This document shows positions 32,082-41,255 of a stretch of 64,000 nucleotides of DNA, in pieces; the first letter of the stretch is position 1; each line of letters starts with the position of its first letter. The position numbers and the translations under genes were made by a program. The notes beneath the pieces are model-generated. The model did not search any database and had not been told where the DNA came from. It worked only from the letters and a program-made list of their open reading frames with translations. This stretch comes from Bacillota bacterium. GTDB taxonomy: Bacteria; Bacillota; Clostridia; Oscillospirales; Oscillospiraceae. The stretch spans positions 25,100 to 89,099 of the forward strand of contig JAETOJ010000009.1 in NCBI GenBank assembly GCA_021768085.1, written 5' to 3'.

Positions 32082-35000
32082 AAGCTCCCGCCTCCTCTCG
32101 ATCTGCTTTCCCGCTCCGTGAGATAGTAAAGCTCCCGGGCGACCCGCCCGACGTCCTGGTCGTCCCGGACCTCCAGCTTGTCGACGTAGATCGCAATACC
32201 CCCGGGCCCGCCGCCGCGGTTCTGGACCGCCGCCACGATCGCCGCGGTCTGTTCCCGTTGGGCGGCGAGGAGGCCCGCCTCCGTCCCGCTCGGGCGGCTT
32301 TTTTCGTATGCCCGGATCGCGGACTCGGCGAGTGTGGAATAGGTCCGCTCCAGGTTCGGCCCCTCCTCCTCGGCTCCTTCAATCGCGCCCCGGATCGTGT
32401 TCTTTCCGCTTTCCTTGAAAACGCGGGACGGTGAATGTATGTCAAGCGTGGATTTATAGGCATTATTCGCCGCGTTTGCGAGGGAGCGATATGTGGAAAC
32501 AAGGGAGGAGCGCATACTCTCTGCGCCGTCGATATAGCCGTCTATGGTAGCCATGCCCGCGGCCTGGGCCTCCGCCGAGGCGTCCAGCTCGTCCGCCATT
32601 TCCTTTACACGGTCCTCTATGTCCTTCATTTTGTCGGAAAAATCGGTTTCCATTTCGGCCACGGTCTCGGAAAATGCCTCTTTGCCCTCCTCCACTTTTG
32701 CAAGCTGTTCATTAAGGGCGGCTATATCCTCCTCGCCGCCTTCCACGATGGCCGCGAGAATTTGGGCGGACTCCTCGGAGCCGTCGGACAGCTTACGGAT
32801 CAGGCCCTCGTCGACGCCGAGCTCCATAGCCTTTTGAATGTTGGCGGCGTAGGTTTCCATATAGGAGACCTGCCCCTGGAGGGTCCCGATCAGGTTGTCA
32901 ATGGAAGTTTTCGCCGATCCGTCCAGCTCGTTAAAAAGGCCGAGCTGTCCGTCTATGCTCTCCATAGCGGAGTTATAGCTTTCCTCATAGGCCGCCTGGA
33001 GGCTTTCCATTTCGGAAATCAGCCCCTCGACGGTCTGTGTTGCCTCCTGGGTCTTTTGTGCGGTCGCCTCCTGTTGGGCCGTATATTCCGCCGTGGCGGC
33101 CTCCAGCTCCGCGATCTGCGCGGCGTTTTCCTCCTGGGCGGCGGTCAGGGCTTTTACATTGTTCTCCTCCGTTGCCGTAAACCACGCGCCGGACTCTTTC
33201 GCCGCCGAAAGTTCCGCCTCCGCCTGTTCGAGCTCCTGGGCGATCTGCGCCTCCTCTTTTCGGAGCTCCGTCAAGCGGGCGACCTGGGCCTCCATTTCCT
33301 CTTGTTCCGCCGACTTTTCGATCATAGCGCCGAGGGCGTCGGTCGTCATATTGATTGAATCGGCGGTTTCATCATAGGCGAGGCCGAGGCCCGGGACGGC
33401 CTCGTTTAGTTCGTCGACTAACTGTTTTATATTTTCCTTTTGGGTGGCCGACTTTTCCTCTACGGCGAGGAGGTTCTCCAGGGCCGCAAGGGAGGCGGAG
33501 GTCGAGGCTTGCTCCTCCTCCATAGCGGCGGAGAGGTCCTCATAGGCCGTTTTCGTTTCTTCAAGGGACGCCGTAAACTCTTTTACTTGTTCGGACGCCT
33601 CTGTCGCCGATACGATCCAGCTCCCCACGACGGCGATCAGGGCCCCCGCCGCCGCCGTGACGGCAAGGATCGGACAGAGGGACATAGAGAGGTTGAGGGC
33701 GTCTTGCACCACTTTAGCGGCGGCGGTTACCGCCGTATAGGCCGCAAAGCCCGCCGATAGGAGCCCGATCGCCGTAACTGCCCCCGTGATCGCTTGCACG
33801 AGCCACGGGTTTTCATTTGCGAAATCCGTCGCCCACGAAAAGGCGTCCGCCCCGGTGCTATACAGTTTTTCGAGCGCCGGGTTCAGTTGATCGCCGATTG
33901 CAATTTTTAGATTTTCCGCGGCGGTTGTCATTCGCTGGTGTGCAAATTCCGTTGTATCCGCCATAGTCTGGAAATTACGATCGACCGCGCCGGAGCTGTT
34001 CGCCATGACGCCGAGGGTCCGGTCAAATTCTTCCGCCCCGGTGTTGAGGAGAGAGAGGGCCGCCTTGCCCGCCGTGGTGCTACTCCAAAGGTTGGAGAAC
34101 GCGGTCGCGTCCCCGTCGACGCTGTCGGAGAGGATCGTCATAATGTCCCCGAGGTTGGAGCCGCTCCCCATGAGCTCGGCAAAGCTCTTTCCGGTTTGAT
34201 CCTCCAGAATCCCGGCCACGTTGGAGCCGCTCTTTGCCAGCTCGTCCAGCATAGCGCCGAGGTTGGTCGTCGAAATCGCCGTATTCATACCGCCTTTTGT
34301 GAGGAGTGCATAGGCGGTTGTCAGGTTTTCGAGGCTTACGTTATAAGCGGCGGCGGATGGGATCACGCGGCCTATGTTCGCGGCCAGCTCGCCGACCGAT
34401 GTCTTGCCCTCGTCCTGTGTCTTTACGAGCATAGAGGCCACGCGCTCGGCCTCTGTCCCCTCCAGCTTGTAGGAGTTGATCGCGGTCGTCAGAACGTCGA
34501 CGGCGGTCGCGGAATCGGTAAATCCCGCCGTCGAGGTCTTTGTTGCCGTGGCGACAAAGTTCACGACGTCCGCCGTATCCACGCCCGCCGAGAGGGCTTG
34601 ATAGGCCGCCTCGGATAGAGCCCCCACGGCGACGCCTGTCTCGGAGGACAGCTCCAGAAATTGAGCCTTGAGGGTCTCAAGCGGGACCTTTGTTGTGTCT
34701 GCCAGGGTTGAGACCTTCGCCATTGAGGTCTCAAAGCCCGCCGCGGCCTCCGCGCATTCAAGGAGGACGTCCGCGATCTCCTTCACGGTTTTAGCAATCC
34801 CCGCGGCGGCCAGGGCAGAGGCGAGGGCGTCGATCCCCTTTTTTGATCCCTCGACCTCATTCCCAAACTCGTCTATGGAATCCGCGCACCCGTCGGCGCT
34901 GTTGCGGGCCTCGTCAAGATAGCCGTTATTCTTGTCGATCTCGTCGGATAGGCCGTTTAACTCGACCTTTGCGTTATTGAGCTGTTTTTGCCAATTCTGG

Positions 35001-35440
35001 ACGCCGCGCTCCGCCGCCGCCTGTCCGGCCTGGGCCTCCTCAAGTTCGGAGTTCCATTTGTCGAGCTCCTTTGTGAGGGCCTCTTGTTCCTCCGTCGTGT
35101 CCCCCGTGGACCGCCGCAAGTTCTCAAGGGCCCGCTCGCACCGCTCTATATTGCTCTGTGCCGTGGATACGCGGGAGGCGTATTCCTCCTGGGCCCGCTG
35201 GGCGTTACGGAGTGCGGCCTCCAGGGTGGAGACCTTTTCCTGTTGCTTTTTATACATGGAGTCCAGGGCGGCCCCCTTGGCCGTGAGGGCCTCCATGCTG
35301 TTAGCGTTGCCGCGAAATTCGCTCTCCACAAGGGCAAGGCCCGACTTGAGCGTGGACAGTTCAGAATTACAAGCGGCGATCGCCTGTTTATATTGGGCCT
35401 CGCCCTCGACGGCGAGTTTCGTCGAAATGGTTCTTGCCAT
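32078..35440 (-). CDS. Tape measure protein
   Basis: The product is 1120 aa, the largest of the phage, and sets tail length. The N-terminal 200 residues are coiled coil (EAQYKQAIAACNSELSTLKSGLALV). A TP901-type core follows (AGFETSMAKVSTLADTTKVPLETLKAQFLELSSE, interrupted by Gly-rich helices). A hydrophobic segment (VQAITGAVTAIGLLSAGFAAYTAVTAA) comes next, then a second coiled coil and a C-terminal DIHSPSRVFKESGKNTIRGAIEGAEE typical of these proteins. It has no lytic domain. Confidence 0.92.
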   Translation of the reverse strand: MARTISTKLAVEGEAQYKQAIAACNSELSTLKSGLALVESEFRGNANSMEALTAKGAALDSMYKKQQEKVSTLEAALRNAQRAQEEYASRVSTAQSNIERCERALENLRRSTGDTTEEQEALTKELDKWNSELEEAQAGQAAAERGVQNWQKQLNNAKVELNGLSDEIDKNNGYLDEARNSADGCADSIDEFGNEVEGSKKGIDALASALAAAGIAKTVKEIADVLLECAEAAAGFETSMAKVSTLADTTKVPLETLKAQFLELSSETGVAVGALSEAAYQALSAGVDTADVVNFVATATKTSTAGFTDSATAVDVLTTAINSYKLEGTEAERVASMLVKTQDEGKTSVGELAANIGRVIPSAAAYNVSLENLTTAYALLTKGGMNTAISTTNLGAMLDELAKSGSNVAGILEDQTGKSFAELMGSGSNLGDIMTILSDSVDGDATAFSNLWSSTTAGKAALSLLNTGAEEFDRTLGVMANSSGAVDRNFQTMADTTEFAHQRMTTAAENLKIAIGDQLNPALEKLYSTGADAFSWATDFANENPWLVQAITGAVTAIGLLSAGFAAYTAVTAAAKVVQDALNLSMSLCPILAVTAAAGALIAVVGSWIVSATEASEQVKEFTASLEETKTAYEDLSAAMEEEQASTSASLAALENLLAVEEKSATQKENIKQLVDELNEAVPGLGLAYDETADSINMTTDALGAMIEKSAEQEEMEAQVARLTELRKEEAQIAQELEQAEAELSAAKESGAWFTATEENNVKALTAAQEENAAQIAELEAATAEYTAQQEATAQKTQEATQTVEGLISEMESLQAAYEESYNSAMESIDGQLGLFNELDGSAKTSIDNLIGTLQGQVSYMETYAANIQKAMELGVDEGLIRKLSDGSEESAQILAAIVEGGEEDIAALNEQLAKVEEGKEAFSETVAEMETDFSDKMKDIEDRVKEMADELDASAEAQAAGMATIDGYIDGAESMRSSLVSTYRSLANAANNAYKSTLDIHSPSRVFKESGKNTIRGAIEGAEEEGPNLERTYSTLAESAIRAYEKSRPSGTEAGLLAAQREQTAAIVAAVQNRGGGPGGIAIYVDKLEVRDDQDVGRVARELYYLTERESRSRGGGSL

Positions 35441-35480
35441 GCGCGGCGGCTCCTTTCTATGGCAATAATCAATTTTTTAC

Positions 35481-35509
35481 TTGATATTGCCATAAAGTCA
35501 GGCTATAAT
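35481..35509 (+). promoter_or_regulatory. Promoter of the plus-strand lipoprotein gene
   Basis: TTGATA (35481-35486), a 17-bp spacer and a perfect TATAAT (35504-35509) lie in the gap between the tape-measure gene and the inverted gene. It is independent of the phage operon. Confidence 0.85.
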
Positions 35510-35558
35510 TTCCCTTGTGAAATGCGATAATTTCGCGCTATTATTGGAGGTGGTTCTT

Positions 35559-36344
35559 TTGAAAAAAGCTCTTTGCCTTTTCCTTTCGCTTTTCCTGGTG
35601 GTTTTTCTCCCCGCTTGCTCCAGTGACAGCGGAAACGCCCCGCCGCCGGAGGTCTCCTCCACCGCGGAAACTCCTCCCGCCGTCCCGGAGTACGATCTCA
35701 TAAACTCCGACGAGTACGTCCAGAACGGAAAAAGCGGGATCGGCTACCGTGTAGTGATCGGCGACGACGCCACGGAGGAGGAAATGAGGGCCGTTTTTTC
35801 CGCCCTTTGTTCCGGCGACTCATACGCATTACATACGGTTTGGTATTATGGGCTCGCCTCCGATGTGGAGACGGTCGGCGCTTTCTCTGTTGGTATGCTT
35901 GAGGAGGTCGCCCCGGGTGGTTATCCCGAGTTTACTCCATGCACCTACGGGGAGGAGCTTATAGCCTCTCTCCGCGGCCAGGGCTCCGACGTGAACACGG
36001 CGGGAGACGTTCGCAGTATCCCGGACCTGTCTATCACGCAAGAGGCCCTCGCCCCGGATAACTCTTTTTCTCCCGCTCCGGCGGAGATATTCTCCACGAC
36101 CGCCGAGGAAAACGGCCTCGCCGATATGGCTTTTTATGCAGACGGCGAGATCGTTTCCCGCTCCGACGTCGGCGGTTATGACACGATCCAGGTCGCCACG
36201 GAGGAGGGGGACCTATATATTTCCGCGGTCCTTGTCGACCTCCCGGAAATATCCGAGGTGGAGGCCGTCACGGTGTATTTTGTATATACCGGATGGTCCG
36301 AAAAGCTCGGCGGCGCGTGTGGCGCTTATGTTTATAGCGAGTGA
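35559..36344 (+). CDS. Putative lipoprotein, lysogenic-conversion (moron) gene
   Basis: The product is 261 aa, starting at TTG (35559) with GGAGG eight bases upstream. It has a signal peptide with lipobox LPACS, then a Pro/Ser-rich linker and a soluble domain of about 200 aa with no recognised family. It is the only clear plus-strand gene inside the phage, placed between tail genes, with its own sigma-A promoter and a terminator hairpin. That is the layout of genes expressed from the prophage to change the host surface. A role in superinfection exclusion or host fitness is inference. Confidence 0.8.
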   Translation: MKKALCLFLSLFLVVFLPACSSDSGNAPPPEVSSTAETPPAVPEYDLINSDEYVQNGKSGIGYRVVIGDDATEEEMRAVFSALCSGDSYALHTVWYYGLASDVETVGAFSVGMLEEVAPGGYPEFTPCTYGEELIASLRGQGSDVNTAGDVRSIPDLSITQEALAPDNSFSPAPAEIFSTTAEENGLADMAFYADGEIVSRSDVGGYDTIQVATEEGDLYISAVLVDLPEISEVEAVTVYFVYTGWSEKLGGACGAYVYSE

Positions 36345-36356
36345 CTATCCATTTCC

Positions 36357-36381
36357 GCCGGAGGGGTCCGCCCCTCCGGCG
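36357..36381 (+). terminator. Terminator hairpin of the lipoprotein gene
   Basis: A perfect 10-bp stem of GCCGGAGGGG with CCCCTCCGGC around TCCG lies between the converging lipoprotein and tail-chaperone genes. There is no long T-tract. Confidence 0.65.
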
Positions 36382-36923
36382 TTATTCGTCCTCCGGTTCC
36401 GTCCTTCTCCGCACCCCCCGGGCCCGGAGGTATAGCTCGAACAGGTCCGCCACTTCCCCGGGCGGCATGAGGAGGGCGTCTTTCGGCGATAGGCCCGCCG
36501 CTATCCCTTCCCGGAGGTACTCCACCCGCGTTACTTCGTTTTTTTTTGCGTGTTGAGCTCCGCAAGGCCGAGGTCGACCTCGTCGTTTTCCGGCTCGACT
36601 TCCCGGCCATATCCGAGGGAGATCGCCGCCGGGATTGCCAGCTTGAGGGCGACGATCTCATTCGGGGCGGCGGTTGCCGCAATCGTCGAGGCGTCGAGGA
36701 TGGGCTCCGGGTCATACCCGAAATTTCGCCGGACAAGCTCCCCCTGTTCGGCCAGGAGCGCGGCGGCCTCGCAAGCGATAGAAAAGCCCTCCCGGGTGTC
36801 TGCTTTCATGTTGTCGAGGAGCTGGGACGTTCCGCCGAATTTATCCCGCATTTGGAACATAGCCTCCCCGGTAAAGGCGAGGTATCGCACCCGGCCCGCA
36901 AGGTTGATTTTTACGGCTTTCAT
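36382..36923 (-). CDS. Tail assembly chaperone GT fusion made by -1 ribosomal slippage
   Basis: Translation begins at 36923 and slips back one base on the run of nine A at 36539-36547 (in-frame CAA AAA AAA ACG). It then continues in the -1 frame as NEVTRVEYLREGIAAGLS, then PPGEVADLFELYLRARG, to the stop at 36382. The total is about 180 aa. The extension has no start codon of its own, is open throughout and resembles the T part of siphophage G/GT chaperones. A -1 slip at this point is conserved in tail chaperones of lambda-like phages. The product loads the tape measure during tail assembly. Confidence 0.85.
36531..36923 (-). CDS. Tail assembly chaperone G (unshifted product)
   Basis: The product is 130 aa and ends at the TAA just after the A9 run. 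It lies between the tail-tube gene and the tape measure, the invariant place of this protein. Its sequence (MKAVKINLAGRVRYLAFTGE) is typical of the small Firmicute tail chaperones. It is the more abundant product and coats the tape measure with the GT fusion. Confidence 0.85.
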   Translation of the reverse strand: MKAVKINLAGRVRYLAFTGEAMFQMRDKFGGTSQLLDNMKADTREGFSIACEAAALLAEQGELVRRNFGYDPEPILDASTIAATAAPNEIVALKLAIPAAISLGYGREVEPENDEVDLGLAELNTQKKTK

Positions 36924-36978
36924 AGCGCCCTCCTGTAAATTCTTGTAGGGAGGCGGGTTTTCCCCGCCTCCCTTTGTG

Positions 36979-37788
36979 TTACGCCGTCAGGGTATAGTGA
37001 GCCTCCAGCACGTCGGAGGCGGCGAATCCCTCGGCGGTTGCAATCGCCTTGATCGTGGTCTCCGCCGTGATCTCGATAGGGGAGGAATAGGCCGGGGAGG
37101 TCTCGGTCGGATCGGAGCCGTCCGTGGTATAACGGATCACGGCGCTTTCCGTGGTAGAGGTGAGGGCAACGGTCGTGCCGCTGGCGACCGCACCCGCCGC
37201 GGGCGTTGCCGTGGGCGTGGCGGCCCGTTTCTTCCCCTGGAGCTGTTTCTTGATCCAGGCGATCGCCTCGGCCTCCGTCTTAAACTCCTCCGTAAACCTC
37301 CAGTCCCCGGTCTCGCAAGCGAACACGGTAAAGGTCGTGGAGTTGGTCCCAAAGGTGATACTGTCGGTTTTGGTCTGCGCCGTGTCGTTTCCGAGGGCGG
37401 CCTTTACGAGGGGATAGAAATAGCCCTTGTAAAGGACCTTTTTCCGGCGCATGAGTTTCTTAAAATAGGCGAGGCCGCCCGCCGGGGGATCGTCCCCGAC
37501 GTTATAGCGGACCATTTTCCCCTCCACGTTGCACCCATACACCACGGCGGCGACGGGGTCCTCCATGTCGTCGGTCTCCATAGCGATAGAGCCGGAGGAA
37601 AACTCGTCCACGCTCTCGGCGAGGCCGTCGTCGGCAAAGAGCTTGCCGGAGGCGAGGTTCACGGTGAGGTCCGCCTTGACGAGGCGGCCCACCCGGACGG
37701 GGTCCTGGTCCTGGTAGACCGGGAGCTGGCCCTCCGGCTCCTCCGCCACGGGGTTAAAATAGGGGAATTTCGCCCCAAAACTTGCCAT
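36979..37788 (-). CDS. Major tail tube protein with C-terminal chitobiase-like domain
   Basis: The product is 269 aa. Residues 1-185 match phi13-type major tail proteins (FGAKFPYFNPVAEEPEG, then VKADLTVNLASGKLFADD). After a Thr/Ala-rich linker, an 80-residue extra domain (VIRYTTDGSDPTETSPAYSS, then TTIKAIATAEGFAASD) matches the chitobiase/beta-hexosaminidase C-terminal type. Such additions decorate the tube surface and may hold glycans. Confidence 0.9.
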   Translation of the reverse strand: MASFGAKFPYFNPVAEEPEGQLPVYQDQDPVRVGRLVKADLTVNLASGKLFADDGLAESVDEFSSGSIAMETDDMEDPVAAVVYGCNVEGKMVRYNVGDDPPAGGLAYFKKLMRRKKVLYKGYFYPLVKAALGNDTAQTKTDSITFGTNSTTFTVFACETGDWRFTEEFKTEAEAIAWIKKQLQGKKRAATPTATPAAGAVASGTTVALTSTTESAVIRYTTDGSDPTETSPAYSSPIEITAETTIKAIATAEGFAASDVLEAHYTLTA

Positions 37789-37806
37789 AATAAAACCTCC
37801 TAAAAA

Positions 37807-38241
37807 TTATAGGTTTCTGCTGTCGAGGAATTGGTTATAGACCCGCTCTCCGGCGGCCACGGCCTCCTCCTCTTTTTTCTTGTTCGCGGCGTCGATCGCG
37901 GGGCGGGCGGGCTGGCCCCGCTTTCCGTATTCGTTGATAAAAGCGATCTCGGCATTTCTCGTGGTCTGCCCGCCACGCTTGCGGGTTCCCTTGGGATAGA
38001 TGGAGAGGGAGCGCCCGTCCCGATCCTTTTTGACCTTTCCCTTTTTGATAGACTTTGCCGACATTCCGGTGGAGAGGTTTTTAGGTCCGTTCCACTGTTT
38101 TTCAATCTCCGCCCGCTGTGCCGGGAGGATCACGTCCGCCTCGGCGTCCAGAATCCCGTCTATCACGCTGTCAGGGAGGCGAGCCAGGGCGGCGAAATCG
38201 TCGGAGAGGGCGTCGATCCCGTTCACGGTCAAGCGTCCCAT
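37807..38241 (-). CDS. HK97 gp10-like tail/head-tail joining protein
   Basis: The product is 144 aa. An N-terminal helix (GIDALSDDFAALARLPDSVIDGILDAEADVI) and an Arg/Lys-rich middle with GGQTTRNAEIAFINEYGKRGQPARP identify the HK97 gp10 family, which is involved in tail completion. The ATG overlaps the preceding stop (TAATG). It precedes the tail-tube gene, as in HK97. Confidence 0.8.
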   Translation of the reverse strand: MGRLTVNGIDALSDDFAALARLPDSVIDGILDAEADVILPAQRAEIEKQWNGPKNLSTGMSAKSIKKGKVKKDRDGRSLSIYPKGTRKRGGQTTRNAEIAFINEYGKRGQPARPAIDAANKKKEEEAVAAGERVYNQFLDSRNL

Positions 38242-38573
38242 TATTCCACCTCCAGCCCTTCGACGGCCTCGCACTCAAAAACATGGTGCTGTCCGTCCTT
38301 GTCCGAGGCGTTGGTATAGGCCGGGTATGTAAATCCCGCCGAGACAAGGGCTTTCTTGACGGCCCGCCGTTTTGCGGTTATATCATAGCCGAGAGGGGCG
38401 TATAGATGGACCTGGATCGAGGCCCGCTCCTGTTCCGGCTCGTCGTCGCCGTAGTTGATCGGGGTCGTGTCATAGTTGAACGTGATATAAACCGCTTTCT
38501 TTCCCTCGTATGTGTCCGCCTCTGCTGGCGCTATGTGGTCCAGGGCGGCCCGCAAAGTCTCATTGATACTCAT
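38241..38573 (-). CDS. Small tail-completion-type phage protein
   Basis: The product is 110 aa with no named family recognised. It lies between the head-tail adaptor and the gp10-like gene, with 1-4 bp overlaps on each side, where siphophages encode a tail terminator. The pattern QVHLYAPLGYDITAKRRAVKKAL is consistent with a small alpha/beta tail-terminator fold. Confidence 0.6.
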   Translation of the reverse strand: MSINETLRAALDHIAPAEADTYEGKKAVYITFNYDTTPINYGDDEPEQERASIQVHLYAPLGYDITAKRRAVKKALVSAGFTYPAYTNASDKDGQHHVFECEAVEGLEVE

Positions 38574-38914
38574 ACCGCCCCCTCCTCGTCTGGCCCCTCC
38601 TGGGCCGTTTCTGGCGGCTCCTGGGCCTCTTTACAGTTGAGCTCGTAGGTCTCGCCGCTTTCGGTGTAGGCCCTCACGACCTCATAGAGGCGGCCCTCGC
38701 ACTCGACGAGGGTCTCCCCCTGGTAGTCCGCGCCCCGCACCTCCAGGACGAGGGCGATCTTGTCCCCGGCCTGTTTCGCTGTGTAAAACTCGGAGCGCGT
38801 GGCGGTCTTTTTGTTGGCGTATACCTCCCGCCGCGCCGTGGTCGTGTCCTTATATCCGTTGGGCTTTACCGTCTTTTCCTCCCGAATGAGGGCGGCCTCG
38901 TCTCTCCAATACAC
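38570..38914 (-). CDS. Head-tail adaptor (SPP1 gp16-like)
   Basis: The product is 114 aa. Position and the pattern YANKKTATRSEFYTAKQAGDK followed by a beta-rich end with EGRLYEVVRAYTESGETYEL match Firmicute phage head-closure proteins. They seal the filled head and provide the tail docking ring. Confidence 0.75.
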   Translation of the reverse strand: MYWRDEAALIREEKTVKPNGYKDTTTARREVYANKKTATRSEFYTAKQAGDKIALVLEVRGADYQGETLVECEGRLYEVVRAYTESGETYELNCKEAQEPPETAQEGPDEEGAV

Positions 38915-38916
38915 GG

Positions 38917-39264
38917 TTACACCTCCCCGCCGCCGACGTAGCCCGAGGACATATTGAGGGAGACCTTGAGGCGTTCATAGGCGGCGCGGTATTTGTCCGC
39001 GTCCTCATTGTCGAGGCCAAACTCCGCCTTGATATAGCTCATAATGGCCCGCTTGATAAGCGGGTCCTCCTCGTCCATGATCCGCTCCGGGCGGATGTCG
39101 CCGAGCGCGAGGTCCGCCCGGGCGGCGCGGATCAGGTCCACGATCTCCCCGTCAAACGCCGTTGACTTTGTTCGTATAGCCTGCCTCCCCGCGGCGAGAT
39201 ACTCCTCCGATACGTCCGTCGCGGGCTCCTGGGCGGCGGGCTCCTGGTTCGTGTTCTCGCTCAT
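38917..39264 (-). CDS. Head-tail connector (gp6-like) protein
   Basis: The product is 115 aa, mainly helical, with DLIRAARADLALGDIRPERI and IKRAIMSYIKAEFGLDNEDADKY followed by YERLKVSLNMSSGY. This is the pattern of phage DNA-packaging/connector proteins next to the capsid gene. An acidic Glu/Pro-rich N-terminus of about 20 residues is added. Confidence 0.8.
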   Translation of the reverse strand: MSENTNQEPAAQEPATDVSEEYLAAGRQAIRTKSTAFDGEIVDLIRAARADLALGDIRPERIMDEEDPLIKRAIMSYIKAEFGLDNEDADKYRAAYERLKVSLNMSSGYVGGGEV

Positions 39265-39275
39265 GTTCTGCCTCC

Positions 39276-40625
39276 TTAACCTCCGGCGGCGGCCTTGTTC
39301 TTGATACGGAGGAATCCGTTCTCGGTGATAACATTTCCGCCGATCATAGCCTCGCCCATGACGGCGAGGAGGCCCTCCGCAAACTTATAGTCGCGGGAGA
39401 CTTCCACGGTATAGGGGCCGAACAGGTCGAGCTGATAGGCCAGGGGTTTCCCGTAGGCCATGCAATAGGAGCCCGCCGTGGTCTTGCTGTTGGAGAGGGC
39501 GGGGAGCTCGTCCACAATGCAGAATTTCACGGCGAGGCCGCCGTCCTTGATCGTTCCCGTGGTGGTGCTGTTTTCGGAAAATTCGATCTCATAGACGGCC
39601 TTTTTCTCGTTGGTCCCGCGAATGTCGCCGAACGCGATCAGGTCGTCCTTGTTGAGGAGGAGGACGCCGCCGCCCTCGACGTTGTTCGCCCCGCCATAGG
39701 CGAGGGCAATCTTGCGGAGGGTTTTCTCGTTGATCGTCTCGACCGTAATGTCGGAGCCGTCCGCAATCGCCGCCGCCTTGAGGATACCCGTCGGCTCGGG
39801 GATCGTGGCGGCGGGGTTTCCGGTGACGATCAGGGCCCCGGTTTTCTTGCGGAGGGCGGTCAAAGCGTTCTCGGAGACCCGCCCCTGGTAGTTGAGGGGG
39901 GTCGTGCGCTGGATATTCCGGGAGACATAGGAGAGGGTGGAGACCAAAACGGGCGTGATCTTGGCGATCTTGAGGGTGGGTTCCGTTGCCGTGGGGGCGG
40001 TCCCGTCGTCCTTCTTTACCGCCGCCGTCTGGCCGCCGCTTACCTCATAAGCCACGGAATCCTCGCCCATACCGTTAGCGTCCACGACGCGGACCATGTC
40101 CACGATCCCGGAGACGATGTTCTGGCCGGGGTTGATCCCGGAGACGCGGGTCGGCTGGGCGATATTCCCGCCCGAGAGGGTGAGGGAGCGGAAAAGGGCG
40201 TCGGTTGTGATCTCCATACGCCCGCCCTCGGCGAAACGCTGGGCGCGGGCCTCCACGTCCCGGACCTCGATCCCCTGGAGGTCGGCGAGGTATGCGGCGC
40301 GGCTCTCCAGGCCCACGGGGAGGCCGCTCCGGTTCTCACCGCCCCCGGCGATCGGGTTCACGGGCCCGGGCGTGGGATCGCCGCCGCCCTCGTCGCCGGA
40401 GCCGCGGTCGCCGTGTCCGCCCTGCTGGCCGTTCCGGCCCTCCAGGCCCGCCCCGCCATTGAGGCGGCGGGTCGCGGCCTCCCGGCGGTCAAGGTCCCGC
40501 TCCTCGGCGTCCAGGGCGTCGAGCTCCCTCTCCAGGGCGTCCATATCGACGGCCCCCTCCCCGGCCAAAAGCGCCCGAATCTCGGCGCGGCGGGCGGCGA
40601 TCTCTTTACGTCTTTTCTCAAACAT
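39276..40625 (-). CDS. Major capsid protein (HK97 fold)
   Basis: The product is 449 aa from the ATG at 40625; AGGAGG is at good distance, and a TTG at 40634 is too close. An N-terminal coiled-coil delta domain (about 1-65) is followed by a Gly-rich linker and the cleavage region. The HK97 core follows, with SGGQTAAVKKDDGTAPTATEP and STLSYVSRNIQRT. It forms the icosahedral shell after protease removal of the delta domain. The Gly-rich stretch at 70-115 is longer than usual. Confidence 0.92.
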   Translation of the reverse strand: MFEKRRKEIAARRAEIRALLAGEGAVDMDALERELDALDAEERDLDRREAATRRLNGGAGLEGRNGQQGGHGDRGSGDEGGGDPTPGPVNPIAGGGENRSGLPVGLESRAAYLADLQGIEVRDVEARAQRFAEGGRMEITTDALFRSLTLSGGNIAQPTRVSGINPGQNIVSGIVDMVRVVDANGMGEDSVAYEVSGGQTAAVKKDDGTAPTATEPTLKIAKITPVLVSTLSYVSRNIQRTTPLNYQGRVSENALTALRKKTGALIVTGNPAATIPEPTGILKAAAIADGSDITVETINEKTLRKIALAYGGANNVEGGGVLLLNKDDLIAFGDIRGTNEKKAVYEIEFSENSTTTGTIKDGGLAVKFCIVDELPALSNSKTTAGSYCMAYGKPLAYQLDLFGPYTVEVSRDYKFAEGLLAVMGEAMIGGNVITENGFLRIKNKAAAGG

Positions 40626-40630
40626 AGTTT

Positions 40631-41254
40631 TCAATCCTCCTGTTTTTGTGTGTCGGTGTGTGGATAGGTACGGGTCCGCGCTAAAAGCCTCCGCCGCCTC
40701 GCGGCTTGCTCCAAAGCCTTGACCTCCTTCGAGTGCTCCACCTCAAAGAAGGATCGGGCGGAGAGGGACGTCTCCTCATAGGCGGGAATATCCACCGCCG
40801 AGACGTCATATAGCTTGCGGATTTTAGTTATTCTCCGGGTGTGGGTGGCGGCGTCATACTCCGCCGCCCGCACCACAAAGGAAAAACTCATTTTGTCGAT
40901 ATAGCCGCCGTCGATCTCCTCGTAAAGGTCCCGGCCCGCGGCTGTGCCGGAGAGGTCGGCCTCCAGGTCCAGGCCCCGGTCCGTAATCGTGAGGACGAGG
41001 GTCTTGTTACGGAGGCGGGCGACCACCTTCCCGCCGTGGTTGTAGTTCATAATCACGTCGGAGAGGTCGCACCCGTCCAGCGCGTGGCGGTTGATCACTT
41101 CGTAATACTTGACGCCGTCGACCTCAAAGAGACAGGTCGGCGTATCAAATACGATCGCCGTCCCCCGCACTTTGTAGGCGTCCGCCTCCCCCTCGCGTGG
41201 GACGAGGGAAAATCCCTGTAATGCGCGATACTCGCGCCCCTTCTTAACGGGCAT
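40631..41254 (-). CDS. HK97-family prohead protease
   Basis: The product is 207 aa. Family features are the start GTAIVFDTPTCLFEVDG, NYNHGGKVVARLRN with the active-site His, and the serine in the IDKMSFSFVVRAAEY segment. It cleaves the capsid delta domain during maturation and lies between portal and capsid as usual. Confidence 0.9.
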   Translation of the reverse strand: MPVKKGREYRALQGFSLVPREGEADAYKVRGTAIVFDTPTCLFEVDGVKYYEVINRHALDGCDLSDVIMNYNHGGKVVARLRNKTLVLTITDRGLDLEADLSGTAAGRDLYEEIDGGYIDKMSFSFVVRAAEYDAATHTRRITKIRKLYDVSAVDIPAYEETSLSARSFFEVEHSKEVKALEQAARRRRLLARTRTYPHTDTQKQED

Positions 41255-41255
41255 T

